64,000 nucleotides of DNA from CAVVDY01 sp963815775 (lineage in GTDB: Bacteria; Acidobacteriota; Terriglobia; Terriglobales; Acidobacteriaceae). This document shows, piece by piece, positions 21,333 through 30,289 of the stretch (position 1 is its first letter; every line of letters begins with the position of its first letter). The translations under genes were made by a program, and so were the position numbers. The stretch lies in the NCBI GenBank assembly GCA_963815775.1, contig CAWFIB010000024.1, positions 1 to 64,000 of the forward strand. Direction: 5' to 3'. Below the pieces are notes generated by a model. That model saw only the letters and a program-made list of their open reading frames with translations. It had not been told where the DNA came from and did no database searches.

Positions 21333-23906
21333 CTACAGCTTCGCGTACTCCGCCTTAGCTTGCTGATAGATGGGAATATCAGGATCGGCATCTTTCCAGA
21401 GGGTGAGAAAGTCCTGATAGGCGGCTCGGGCCTTGTCGCGCATGGCAGTATCGGACTGAGCCTCAAGCGCGTAAGAGCGAGCGATGCCCAATCGAGCCAA
21501 AACTGCCCACTGAAAGTTGGCGGCAAGACCGCGGTGGTCAATCAGCTTCTGGAATTCTGCCCGCGCCGCGTTGCTTTGTCCCAGCATGAGATAGGCTTGC
21601 CCCCGCAGATAAGGGGGGCATAGGAACACGGTTACATTAGTTGGTGAGGCGAGGTCGAGGGGGATCGCCAGCTTTAGCAGGTCGATTGCCTGGTCTGGTT
21701 GGTTGCGATCCAACGCGATCGCGGCTCGGATCGACGGCAGCCAATACTTCTGCACCAGCGTGTCCAGAGGAAACATGTCGTTGAGCTCATCGGCAAGCTT
21801 CTCTGCTTCTACTGTGTCGCCCGCGCGTGCCAGGGCCAAGGCGGCCATCGCCTGCACATCACGATTGGGAGCGAGCTTCAGGGCGGTGTTGGCTTGGTCG
21901 CGGGCCTGTAGCCGGTTTCCCGATTCCGCCTCGCGTAATGCGGCCGCTGCTTGATAAGTAGCTGCCGTTTCCGTCGCACTGTTCCGCGCTGCTGAATCCA
22001 TGGCGCGCTTGGTTAGCTCGCGTGCGCTCTGCAGCTTTCCGTACCAGGCTTGAGTATCCGCATGCATCGACAGCAGCAAGTCTTCCGTGCCCGGCTTACC
22101 CCGGGCTGCCGAAAGCAGCTCGGCCATCCAATTTGCATCATTCTTAAGGAAGGCCAAGGTGTAGCGGTTGCCGAGCAGCCACTCCCCATCGACTCCCTTC
22201 TCTTCAGCCTGTTTGTAGACCGCCTCTGCGTCGTCGAGCCGGTTGAGATCTTGATAATCCTGGGCAAGGTTGACGTAGTTGACGCCATTGCTTACGTTCT
22301 GCCGCAAAATTTCTTGAGCCTCGACCGCTGATTTTTCGTAATCTCCCAGGCGTGAATAGATGACGACGAGAACCCGGGAAGGCGCAGTATCTTTCGGATA
22401 GAGCTGCGTCCCAAGCTCGTAGGTCTGAGCGGCCTTCTCCAACTCGCCGGTCACTGAGAAGTAATACTTCCCCTCAATGAGCAGTTTCTCGCGTTCGCTA
22501 ACCTTCCCTCGCAACTCGTAAGCTTTGCGCTCGGTCTCCCGGGCCAGCCCGACTTCATTGAGATTCGTGTAGACAGAAGCCATGAGTTGGTAAGCCATTG
22601 CGAAATTCGGATCAAGCTCGACGGCCTGTTTACAGAAGGGGAGAGCGGCGGTATCGCCCTTCAAGGTGAACATCTTCCGTGCCAGGCTATAGGCCTTTAG
22701 GGCCTCCAGCGAAGAAGTCGTAGCCTCTTCGACCGGCATCGCGAAATTCTCGACAGAATGGAGCGACTCGCCTAGTCTGTGCCTGACATTAGTCGCCGCG
22801 CGATCGAGAGCTTTCAGCACGCCCTCTTTGTTCTGCGCCTGCTCCTGGGCTTCCGTCAGCAGATCTCCTGAAACGCAGTTCACCGCCTTCACCCCGATGA
22901 CGTACTGCGTGCCCAGCTCATCAATCGAGCCGGTAAGCATCGCCTTGCTTCCCATGCGCTGGCAGACATCTCGGGCCACGTCGGGGGTCAATCGGTCGCC
23001 CGCAGAGCGGCCCGTCAGCTTCAAAGTTGCAATCACCCTATGGTCGTCCACCAGATTGAGAAAGGGAGACTGCTCCAATTGAATGCGCAGTGCCTGCTTC
23101 AAGGTATCGTCGAAGACCGGGTTGCCGGTGGAGTTCTCGAAATCCGCCAGGACCACCGTGTCCCTCTCCATCAGCGCACTAGCGTTTTGCGAATGCCAAT
23201 AAAACAAGATGCCAATCAGAGCGAGGGCGGGAACCGCCAGCCAGCCAACCAAACGTCCGACTCGGCCACGCCGCGAAGGTTCCGGGGACGCTATCTCGGC
23301 GAATGCCGCATCGTCGCTCACCTTGGGTTGCAACGGCTCGGGGAGGGAGGCGGCACGCTCTGGAAGCACGGCTTTCAGTTTGACGACCGAAACCGAAGGT
23401 GGACCCGCATCACTGACGTTCACTGCTTGTAGCGAAACCCGAGGCTGTATTCCCGAGGTCGACGGCGTAACCTTGGCGACCACCGCAATGGTTTTGGAGG
23501 TGACTGGCGCCAGAAAGCGGTAGCCTTTGCGCGGAAGGGTCTCTATATAGAGCGGCCGGGTGGAATTGTCATTCAGAACGGTCCTGATCTGCTTGATGCA
23601 CTGGTTCAGACCATGCTCAAAATCAACGTAGGTTTCCTCGTCCCATATCGCCTGGCGAATCTCTTCCCGGCCTACGATCTGCCCCGAGCGTCCGGCCAGA
23701 ATGGCCAGCACCTTGAAGGGTTGCGGCCCCAGCTTGAGCACCACGCCTTCTTTACGCACTTCTTCGGTGTCGAGATTTAGCTCGAACACCCCGAATCGGA
23801 GAAGTCGGTGTGCTGCGCTCAACCGGATCCTTTCAGCTTGGGGCGCTTGAATGCCCGCGATTATACACTGAAACCCCTTATTAACAATCGGGCACTTTAA
23901 TGACAT
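21333..23906 (-). CDS. Winged-helix transcriptional regulator with TM segment and TPR repeats
   Basis: 857 residues at most. An OmpR/PhoB-type DNA-binding domain lies at about residues 35-135 (RFGVFELNLDTEEVRKEGVV, VGREEIRQAIWDEETYVDFEHG, RPLYIETLPRKGYRFLAPV). A single membrane helix follows near residue 230 (RLVGWLAVPALALIGILFYW), then a TolB-like domain (DTVVLADFENSTGNPVFDDTL) and TPR repeats to the end. The CadC-like layout suggests a membrane-tethered regulator sensing something outside. This architecture is abundant in Acidobacteria. The precise start is not settled. Confidence 0.88.
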   Translation of the reverse strand: MSLKCPIVNKGFQCIIAGIQAPQAERIRLSAAHRLLRFGVFELNLDTEEVRKEGVVLKLGPQPFKVLAILAGRSGQIVGREEIRQAIWDEETYVDFEHGLNQCIKQIRTVLNDNSTRPLYIETLPRKGYRFLAPVTSKTIAVVAKVTPSTSGIQPRVSLQAVNVSDAGPPSVSVVKLKAVLPERAASLPEPLQPKVSDDAAFAEIASPEPSRRGRVGRLVGWLAVPALALIGILFYWHSQNASALMERDTVVLADFENSTGNPVFDDTLKQALRIQLEQSPFLNLVDDHRVIATLKLTGRSAGDRLTPDVARDVCQRMGSKAMLTGSIDELGTQYVIGVKAVNCVSGDLLTEAQEQAQNKEGVLKALDRAATNVRHRLGESLHSVENFAMPVEEATTSSLEALKAYSLARKMFTLKGDTAALPFCKQAVELDPNFAMAYQLMASVYTNLNEVGLARETERKAYELRGKVSEREKLLIEGKYYFSVTGELEKAAQTYELGTQLYPKDTAPSRVLVVIYSRLGDYEKSAVEAQEILRQNVSNGVNYVNLAQDYQDLNRLDDAEAVYKQAEEKGVDGEWLLGNRYTLAFLKNDANWMAELLSAARGKPGTEDLLLSMHADTQAWYGKLQSARELTKRAMDSAARNSATETAATYQAAAALREAESGNRLQARDQANTALKLAPNRDVQAMAALALARAGDTVEAEKLADELNDMFPLDTLVQKYWLPSIRAAIALDRNQPDQAIDLLKLAIPLDLASPTNVTVFLCPPYLRGQAYLMLGQSNAARAEFQKLIDHRGLAANFQWAVLARLGIARSYALEAQSDTAMRDKARAAYQDFLTLWKDADPDIPIYQQAKAEYAKL

Positions 23907-24083
23907 CCCGCGTGAAGTGTCGATTTTTCTTGGACTTGGACGTTGACCTCTAACTGATCTTCATATCACCCCGCAAGTATTGAGCGCTCGACCAATATGC
24001 CGCATTGTGCCTCACACGAGAGCGGAATTGAACCCGCTCCCATCATCCGTTCTTGGTACAGGGCCCTGTAAAAGGAGGCCACC

Positions 24084-24356
24084 ATGAAGGCGCAAGTCAC
24101 GCAGGGGTCATTCATAACAGTTATCTGGACGCTCATAGCGAAGGTCAAGGAGATTACCGGCATCGCCAGTGTCCCAATTCATCCCCGCGCCGACGTGGTG
24201 AGCGACCTTCTTCTGCAACCGGTGGTTTCTCGAAGCATTCAGCGCCGGCTGGTGGAAGAGGCCCGCCTCAGCCCCAGAGTGTACCGCTTCAGCAGCTCCG
24301 ACAATTTCGTTCCCCCTGGATGGAGCGGGAGCCCCTCCAAGCTCTTCTCGCGGTGA
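24084..24356 (+). CDS. Small hypothetical protein
   Basis: 90 codons starting at an ATG with a strong AAAGGAGG five bases upstream. The predicted protein (MKAQVTQGSFITVIWTLIAK at the start) has no recognisable domain. Its last codons run into the conserved leader of the first PEP-CTERM gene. The strong ribosome-binding site argues for translation; lack of family resemblance argues against. The rest of 23907-24434 contains only the leader. Confidence 0.35.
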   Translation: MKAQVTQGSFITVIWTLIAKVKEITGIASVPIHPRADVVSDLLLQPVVSRSIQRRLVEEARLSPRVYRFSSSDNFVPPGWSGSPSKLFSR

Positions 24357-24434
24357 GCGAAGGTACCCGCAGACCCAACCCGGCGACGGTCAGCTCAGCC
24401 ATCGCCACAGCCTAAGAAAAACAACGAGGTCATC
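24351..24434 (+). promoter_or_regulatory. Conserved leader, copy 1, with hairpin
   Basis: This block precedes the first PEP-CTERM gene and matches the two leaders at 25293 and 26197 in order and spacing. It includes GGCGACGG (24382-24389) pairing with CCATCGCC (24399-24406), one mismatch. It ends immediately before the ATG with CATC. Confidence 0.6.
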
Positions 24435-25271
24435 ATGAAAAATGGCACTTCAAACCTAGCGGCAGTAAATCCTCAACTGGCGAATGCACCTTGCACGCAA
24501 GTGGCTTCTGTAATGGGAAAGCAAGGCACAGCGGCCCGCCTCTCCAGCAGGCTAGTACTGGTCCTTCCCCTGTTTGCGCTGCTGTTCTTAACCACGTTTG
24601 CCAATGCCAGCTACATCCTGTTCTACGGCGGCGACTTCGAACCGGCGAATCCGGACGCCAACGCCCTGGCGAACGAGAATGACGCCATCGTCAACGGCAG
24701 CCCCTACGGTGCTGCCACTTACCAGAACTTCGTCATCCCCGATGGCCATCAGTGGAACATAACGAGCCTGTTCACCAACAACCTGTCGGACCTTCATCCC
24801 GATGGCGCCTATTGGGAGCTGCGTGTTGGATTGTCGGAAGGCAACGGCGGGACGCTGATCGCCTCCGGCTTTGGCAACACAGGCGCTGGTACCTTCACCT
24901 GGACGCCGACGACCCGTAGCGGCTTTGGCTACGACGAGTATCAGGCCCACGTCACCGGCCTGAGCGTCAACCTGGGCCCGGGCATGTATTGGGAGTCAGT
25001 AGTTCCGCAATCGCTAAATGAAGCTGGGCGTTCCTTTAACACCAACACCTTTTCCAGACCGAGCGGCGTTGGCACCCAGATCAGCGACCAGCAGTACTTC
25101 GACTCTGCCATCTTCGGCGCCAGCTTCACCAACGCCAACAGCCAAGGCGTCTTCCATACGTTCTCCAGCGGCATTGATGGATATGAGGTTCCCGAACCCT
25201 CCAGTCTCCTCATGCTGGGCTCCGGCCTGGTTGGGGTAGCCGGGCTGTTGCGTCGGCGGCTGTTGGCTTAA
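24435..25271 (+). CDS. PEP-CTERM sorting-domain secreted protein, paralogue 1
   Basis: 278 residues. A membrane-spanning signal segment lies at about residues 34-58 (LVLVLPLFALLFLTTFANASY). The mature part begins ILFYGGDFEPANPDANALAN and is rich in Asn, Gly and Tyr. The C-terminus is a classical exosortase signal: VPEPSSLLMLGSGLVGVAGL followed by Leu-Arg-Arg-Arg. It is about two-thirds identical by eye to the next gene, so the two arose by tandem duplication. Exosortase would cleave and anchor or release it; no exosortase gene is in the window. The role of the mature domain is unknown. Confidence 0.88.
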   Translation: MKNGTSNLAAVNPQLANAPCTQVASVMGKQGTAARLSSRLVLVLPLFALLFLTTFANASYILFYGGDFEPANPDANALANENDAIVNGSPYGAATYQNFVIPDGHQWNITSLFTNNLSDLHPDGAYWELRVGLSEGNGGTLIASGFGNTGAGTFTWTPTTRSGFGYDEYQAHVTGLSVNLGPGMYWESVVPQSLNEAGRSFNTNTFSRPSGVGTQISDQQYFDSAIFGASFTNANSQGVFHTFSSGIDGYEVPEPSSLLMLGSGLVGVAGLLRRRLLA

Positions 25272-25292
25272 TTCACTTCGCACTCGATCGCA

Positions 25293-25374
25293 CGGCGAGC
25301 GAAGCAGCCGCAGATGCAACCCGGCGATGGCCCGCTCAACCATCGCCCACAACTTACTGCAAAAGGACGCCATC
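25293..25374 (+). promoter_or_regulatory. Conserved leader, copy 2, with perfect 8-bp hairpin
   Basis: Starts CGGCGAGCGAAGCAGCCGCA and contains GGCGATGG (25323-25330) pairing perfectly with CCATCGCC (25340-25347) around a 9-base loop. An AAAGGA ribosome-binding site and the ATG of the second PEP-CTERM gene follow. Substitutions in copies 1 and 3 each break only one pair. Confidence 0.65.
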
Positions 25375-26175
25375 ATGAGAAAGCCTGATTCAAACTTCCT
25401 GGTCATTAGGCGGCAAGCTGTGAAAGCCCACTTCGCACAAATAGCTTTGGCGCTGGTTCTCCCCCTATTCGCTCTGTTGTTTCAACCCATATTTGCCCAT
25501 GCCGACAACATCCTCTTCTATGCCGGCGACTTTGACCTGTCCAATCCCAATGCCAACGCCTTGCCCAACGAGAATGATGCCATTGTCGGCTACAGTCCTT
25601 ATGGTGCTGCGACCTTTCAGAACTTCATTGTTCCGGGCGGTCACACCTGGAACGTGCAGAGTCTGTTCACCAACAACCTGGCCAAGATTAATCCCGATAG
25701 CGGCTACTGGGAGATTCGCAGCGGCTTGTCGGAGGGCAATGGCGGAATGCCGATCGCTTCCGGCGTCGGCACCAAAGCAGCTGGTACTTTTACCTGGACG
25801 CCAACCGGCCGTAACGGTTTCGGTCTCGACGAATATCAAGCCCACATCACTGGAATCAACCTGATGTTGACCCCGGACACCTATTGGGAGGCCGTGGTTC
25901 CGGTGGCACTCAACGACGCGGAGCGCTCCTTTAACAGCAATACATTCGATTGTTTCAGCAATAGCTGCGTCGGCACCGAGATCGACGACCAGCAATATTT
26001 CGACTCGCCGTTCTTCGGCACCAGCTTTACCAATGCCAACAACGAAGGCACCTTCCAGAGGTTCTCCAGCGGAGTGGATGGATACGACAGTACCCCGGAA
26101 CCATCCAGTCTGCTTATGCTCGGCTCCGGCGTTGCCGGCCTGGCAGGGCTGCTGCGGCAGCGGTTGCTGAGTTAG
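25375..26175 (+). CDS. PEP-CTERM sorting-domain secreted protein, paralogue 2
   Basis: 266 residues from ATG 25375 (a start at 25327 would read through the leader). Signal segment LALVLPLFALLFQPIFAHADN. The mature part NILFYAGDFDLSNPNANALP and the internal FTWTPTGRNGFGLDEYQAHI align with paralogue 1 throughout. It ends TPEPSSLLMLGSGVAGLAGL then Leu-Arg-Gln-Arg, an exosortase recognition signal. An inserted CFSNSCVGTE segment with two cysteines distinguishes it. Extracellular or cell-surface by inference; function unknown. Confidence 0.88.
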   Translation: MRKPDSNFLVIRRQAVKAHFAQIALALVLPLFALLFQPIFAHADNILFYAGDFDLSNPNANALPNENDAIVGYSPYGAATFQNFIVPGGHTWNVQSLFTNNLAKINPDSGYWEIRSGLSEGNGGMPIASGVGTKAAGTFTWTPTGRNGFGLDEYQAHITGINLMLTPDTYWEAVVPVALNDAERSFNSNTFDCFSNSCVGTEIDDQQYFDSPFFGTSFTNANNEGTFQRFSSGVDGYDSTPEPSSLLMLGSGVAGLAGLLRQRLLS

Positions 26176-26196
26176 TCCATACAACTTCTATCCGCG

Positions 26197-26279
26197 CGGC
26201 GAGCGAAGTAGCCGCAGATTAGACCTGGCAATGGCCCGCTCAGCCCATCGCCCACAACCTACGGAATTAGGAAATCATC
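26197..26279 (+). promoter_or_regulatory. Conserved leader, copy 3, with hairpin
   Basis: Starts CGGCGAGCGAAGTAGCCGCA, with GGCAATGG (26227-26234) and CCATCGCC (26245-26252) forming the same stem with one mismatch. It precedes a PEP-CTERM gene whose mature protein is not homologous to the first two, so the leader is shared independently of the coding sequence. Confidence 0.6.
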
Positions 26280-27062
26280 ATGAATACATACATTTGTAAC
26301 TCGAAAGCAGGATTCAAGAGACATAACGAGACTCCAAGCTCACAGCATAAGCAATCCGGCTATCGGTTAGCCGCTCTTGCAGTCTTGACAATCCTTTCGC
26401 TAGCCCTGACAGTACCTCACGCCAGCGCCAGCGTCTCGCTGGAATATATGCAGATGCCAGGGTCCGGCAGCTTCAACTCACCTACGACCTTCAACCTTCC
26501 GGGGTACGGCAATGTACAGGTGACCGAGAATACCGAGCCCGCAACATTCTTCGACCAAACTGGGGCTTACAACCAGTCTGCCGGCAACTACTCTTGGGGC
26601 ACAGACACGCAGCGCCTGAACGTCTACAACACCTCACAGGGTAGGTGGGGCTACACAGTAACCTTCAGCTTCTTGAATGGAGCGCCTGACCTCTCAAAGT
26701 TGGTCGTGGTCCCAGTGGGACTTGCCGATGGAACTACCGCCACGATCGACCAGCAAGGAAGCTTGGTGGGTGAGTACTCGTTCGGTGGGTCTACCTCGAC
26801 GACGCTTTACAACCCGGGCACGATGACCTTTAGTAGCCAAGGGAACGCTGACCGCTCGAATACCGGCTGGGCATTGTTTCAATTGAATCCCAAAGACGGT
26901 TCAATCTCCAGTATCTCGCTCGCCTTCGATCAGATTTCGGGAGACGGCGTCGGCTTCACCCTCGGGTATGTCAGCGACACTCCTGAACCTGGTTCGCTGC
27001 TCCTGATGGCCAGCGGAGTTGCCGGAGTCGGCGGAGTACTGCGGCGTCGCCTCCTCGGTTGA
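26280..27062 (+). CDS. PEP-CTERM sorting-domain secreted protein
   Basis: 260 residues. The signal segment is YRLAALAVLTILSLALTVPHASA near residues 28-50. The mature part (SLEYMQMPGSGSFNSPTTFN, YNQSAGNYSWGTDTQRLNVY, SISLAFDQISGDGVGFTLGY) is Asn/Gly/Ser-rich and unrelated to paralogues 1 and 2. The C-terminus reads TPEPGSLLLMASGVAGVGGV then Leu-Arg-Arg-Arg, a PEP-CTERM signal. A strong hairpin terminator follows at 27101. Confidence 0.87.
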   Translation: MNTYICNSKAGFKRHNETPSSQHKQSGYRLAALAVLTILSLALTVPHASASVSLEYMQMPGSGSFNSPTTFNLPGYGNVQVTENTEPATFFDQTGAYNQSAGNYSWGTDTQRLNVYNTSQGRWGYTVTFSFLNGAPDLSKLVVVPVGLADGTTATIDQQGSLVGEYSFGGSTSTTLYNPGTMTFSSQGNADRSNTGWALFQLNPKDGSISSISLAFDQISGDGVGFTLGYVSDTPEPGSLLLMASGVAGVGGVLRRRLLG

Positions 27063-27100
27063 TTCGGCCTTAGTTTCTTTGGTGGAAGTTCATCTCCGCC

Positions 27101-27132
27101 CGAGGAGCAGGTTCGCGGCGATCTGCTCCTCG
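27101..27132 (+). terminator. Intrinsic-terminator-like hairpin
   Basis: CGAGGAGCAG and CTGCTCCTCG form a perfect 10-bp stem around a 12-base loop, followed by CTTTAG, 38 bases after the PEP-CTERM stop codon at 27062. Confidence 0.7.
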
Positions 27133-27143
27133 CTTTAGAACTC

Positions 27144-27257
27144 ACCGCCCCAACCTACGATCAGAAGGACATCATCATGAACACTCTTACTACCGCACAC
27201 GACTTACTTTATGGGTTCATAACCAAGGCTCTCGCCGCGGCTGATTATCGGGGCTAG
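27144..27257 (+). pseudogene. Partial fourth leader with a 26-codon remnant ORF
   Basis: The block ending at 27176 (CCAACCTACGATCAGAAGGA then CATCATC) matches the 3' end of leaders 1-3, including the ribosome-binding site. It introduces an ATG at 27177, but the frame stops after 26 codons at 27257 without a signal peptide or sorting motif. It looks like the relic of another array member lost by deletion; a functional micropeptide cannot be excluded. Confidence 0.45.
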
Positions 27258-27370
27258 GATCTTCGACGGCAAAGCAGCATCAGTAACGAAAGGCGAAGAC
27301 AGCATAGGTCACGCTGGAGATATAGCGACATAAATCGTTAGTCACTTATTCAAATAGGAGAATAGCTAAA

Positions 27371-27868
27371 ATGAAAACATTTATGGTTTGTAAATTAATC
27401 GTTGCCTGTCTACTTTTGATTGGAACGTCAGTTGCACAATATTCCGATCATGGTGTAGTGAAGCTTACTGGAACTCTAACTGGAATTGACAATCAGCAGA
27501 CCTGTGCTGAATATAATTGTTTTGTAGGAGCTCAATGGACAGCAACACTAAGCTTTACTGCTCTTAACTGGAACGCCGCAGATTCGAATTTCAGTATCGA
27601 CACAGTCCTTATCAACTGCATAGCTGGACCACCATGCTTTACTGGTTATACCGCTACATCTGATTTTGGGTGGGGACCATACGGGTTCGACACTCTTCAT
27701 ATTGAGGTCAAAAACGGCAGGGTTTCCGATGTCAGCATCGCTACCGGCGGCTACGCTATAAACTGGGGGCAGACGAATAATTGGATGCTAATAAATGGTT
27801 TTAATGGTACGACTACCGGAGCTGCTTACGCTATTCAAAGCAGACTAAACAGCTCTATAACTCATTGA
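27371..27868 (+). CDS. AT-rich secreted orphan, possibly 5' half of a broken PEP-CTERM gene
   Basis: 165 residues. Signal peptide MKTFMVCKLIVACLLLIGTS then VAQ; AGGAGA lies upstream. The mature part (VVKLTGTLTGIDNQQTCAEY, FVGAQWTATLSFTALNWNAA, FGWGPYGFDTLHIEVKNGRV) is probably beta-rich. No C-terminal sorting signal. Base composition and codon use are clearly more AT-rich than the neighbours, a sign of transfer. The next frame, 49 bases on, has a PEP-CTERM end but no signal peptide, so the two could be halves of one gene. Confidence 0.6.
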   Translation: MKTFMVCKLIVACLLLIGTSVAQYSDHGVVKLTGTLTGIDNQQTCAEYNCFVGAQWTATLSFTALNWNAADSNFSIDTVLINCIAGPPCFTGYTATSDFGWGPYGFDTLHIEVKNGRVSDVSIATGGYAINWGQTNNWMLINGFNGTTTGAAYAIQSRLNSSITH

Positions 27869-27917
27869 GAAAGCCATATTTGGAGCTCGACCGCGGCATA
27901 GCTGCCGGCGGGCGGCG

Positions 27918-28235
27918 ATGCAGACAGGCTACTGTCGTCCTTGCACTGCTCAGATCAACGTCTTCCACGATGGCAGCCTGATCGCCTCCTTCGCCCAAAA
28001 CGGCGACAGCAACAACCCGGGAGATGGCAGTGCGATCTTCATGGGCGTCGGCGACGATGTTCCGGAAAGCGATGCGATTCGCTTTTCGATCGTGAACTGC
28101 GCCAAGGATTGCGGAGACTGCGCAAGCGATATCTTGAGCATCGGCGTTCCTAACGTTCCTGAACCGGGTACGCTTGCTCTGATTGGCTCGGGCGTTGTCG
28201 GACTGGGCACGGTTGTTCGGTGTCGGTTACTTTAG
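27918..28235 (+). pseudogene. PEP-CTERM gene 3' fragment
   Basis: 105 codons without signal peptide or ribosome-binding site. The text INVFHDGSLIASFAQNGDSN leads to NVPEPGTLALIGSGVVGLGT then VVRCRLL, a PEP-CTERM signal. The frame is open back only to 27861, in another frame than the preceding secreted orphan. GC content returns to the local average here. Either the downstream half of a frameshifted gene with 27371-27868 or a remnant joined to an acquired sequence. Confidence 0.6.
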
Positions 28236-28319
28236 CGGCGGATTAACGGAGCCGTCCAGTCCCTAATCCGGGCCGGGGCAGGCTTACTGGCCCTTTCACC
28301 CTTAATTCTGGAGGCCTAT

Positions 28320-30200
28320 ATGAAACGGCGCACCAATTTATGGCATTGGCTTACTACCACATCTAAAGAAGGTCTTACTAACTTTCTCGGACAATCGGCG
28401 ATTTGCGCACTACTTTTCATGCTTACAGGTTCTGCAGTCGCAGCCCCGCGCTCGGCGCGCCGCTCTGTCACCGACTATGCGATGCAGCGTGGTTCGGCGC
28501 ACTACGATCGCAGTGGGTCTGGCAACCATCACCACGCCTCTGTCAGCAAGCCGGCCTCTGACGACAACTGGCTGGGGGGAACCGGCAACTGGAGTAATGC
28601 GGCTTTTTGGAATGCTGGTGTACCTAATAGCGGTAGCGACGTTTTTGTTGGCTCCGGCAGTGCAGATTATGTCAACGTCGACGTCAGCTATGCGAGCATC
28701 AACTCGCTCACCATTGGCGGAGCAGCCGGCGAGTCTGGGGTTAACGGGGTTGGCAATCCCCTGGTGCTCGACATCGCTGGCGCACTGACCGTCAAGCCCA
28801 ACGGCTATCTCCAGTTCTATAACAACCAGACCATTAACGCAGCCACGCTCTCGAATACCGGAAGCGTTTATGTGGGATACGGAGCGACACTGAATCTCAC
28901 CAACCAACCCGGCGGTGTCACAGATATCGTGAAGGACTCTTCGTTTTATCTTAGCGGCAACTTCAAGGCAGGTAACCATAGCGCAATGGCCAGTCTCACC
29001 AGCGTTGAAGGCAATTTAACCATGGACTATTTCGAGAACATCACCACTACCCCCGCTGGTGGCACCTTTGCTGTCGCGGATACCGGGGCGGTCGACATTA
29101 CGAACCAGGCAATACTTGCGGTCACCGGCGACATGAAAAATGCCGGCTCGTTGACCGCAGAGTCTAGTGCCTCGGGCGGCTATGCACTCGACGCGAGTGG
29201 GAGATTTACGAATCAGCCAAATGCGACGCTCACCGTAAGGCTGGGCAAGGTAAACATGGGAAGTCTATCCAATGAGGGTTTAGTCATCAACTGGGGAAAC
29301 ATCAATCTTGCCAACCAGCCCAATGGCATTACCGACATCGTTGCGGGCTCCGAGTTTCGTAACTACGGCAGTGTCACCGCAAACGGAGGCGATGCCTTCG
29401 GACATCTGCAAAGTATCGAAGGCCGGCTGCAAATTCAAAACGGCCAGATTAACCACGTCACCCCGACCAACGGTCCTCTCACGATCGCTGCTCCTGGCTA
29501 CCTGGAGCTTGACTGGATCTACCATCCGGGCACGACGCTCCAAGTCAACGGAGACCTGAACAATGCAGGATGGATCAAGAGTAATGGTGGCTCGCTGATG
29601 GTTACGGGAACCCTGACCAACAACAACCGATTGGATATGTTCGGCAATGGACTGCCCGACCAGAACCTTCTGACCGCCATGGGAATGCTGGTCAATAATG
29701 GAAGGATCACCGTCGCGTATGATCCCACCGTCAGCACTCCCCATTTGGTAAATGCCGGGTCTATCGATGTGGATAAGCAATCAGCTTTCATGGTTGGTAC
29801 CGGCACCTCAGGGCTCGGCTACCAACAGTTTGCCGATGGAATTTTGACCGAAGCAATCAGTGGACAAAATATTGGCGGCAAGATCACGATTGAGGGCAGC
29901 GCCATACTCGACGGCACTCTCGAGGTAGTGCTGGAGAACGGCTTTATACCCCTGGTCGGATCGTCATACAAATTCCTGAACTTCACGCCGGGAGAGCTTT
30001 CCGGTGAGTTCGCCAACATCACCAACGACTACTTCAACAATGGAACCGAGAAGTGGATCGTGAACTACGATAACGGCGGCGGCTATGTAGAGCTGCAGGC
30101 GGTCGCAGCTCAGACGCCGGAGCCGGGATCGCTGCTGCTGCTGGGCTCCAGCGGCCTGGGGGTGATTATGTTCCTTCGTCGCATGACACCGCTGAGCTGA
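28320..30200 (+). CDS. Large PEP-CTERM protein with beta-helix-like repeats
   Basis: 626 residues, with TCTGGAGG before the ATG. Signal segment FLGQSAICALLFMLTGSAVA. Autotransporter/filamentous-type repeats fill the centre: GNWSNAAFWNAGVPNSGSDV, repeated blocks such as ATLNLTNQPGGVTDIV and NINLANQPNGITDIV, and INNxG-type turns, consistent with a right-handed beta-helix adhesin. The C-terminus TPEPGSLLLLGSSGLGVIMF then LRRMTPLS is a PEP-CTERM signal. Probably a surface or biofilm-matrix protein exported with the rest of the array. Confidence 0.88.
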   Translation: MKRRTNLWHWLTTTSKEGLTNFLGQSAICALLFMLTGSAVAAPRSARRSVTDYAMQRGSAHYDRSGSGNHHHASVSKPASDDNWLGGTGNWSNAAFWNAGVPNSGSDVFVGSGSADYVNVDVSYASINSLTIGGAAGESGVNGVGNPLVLDIAGALTVKPNGYLQFYNNQTINAATLSNTGSVYVGYGATLNLTNQPGGVTDIVKDSSFYLSGNFKAGNHSAMASLTSVEGNLTMDYFENITTTPAGGTFAVADTGAVDITNQAILAVTGDMKNAGSLTAESSASGGYALDASGRFTNQPNATLTVRLGKVNMGSLSNEGLVINWGNINLANQPNGITDIVAGSEFRNYGSVTANGGDAFGHLQSIEGRLQIQNGQINHVTPTNGPLTIAAPGYLELDWIYHPGTTLQVNGDLNNAGWIKSNGGSLMVTGTLTNNNRLDMFGNGLPDQNLLTAMGMLVNNGRITVAYDPTVSTPHLVNAGSIDVDKQSAFMVGTGTSGLGYQQFADGILTEAISGQNIGGKITIEGSAILDGTLEVVLENGFIPLVGSSYKFLNFTPGELSGEFANITNDYFNNGTEKWIVNYDNGGGYVELQAVAAQTPEPGSLLLLGSSGLGVIMFLRRMTPLS

Positions 30201-30289
30201 TGCCCTTCTTGAAGGGCTATGCGGTCACAGGGCCGGGTCAGGCGTTGCAGAGCGAATGACGATCAGCGCCTGACCCAGAATGAAGTTGC

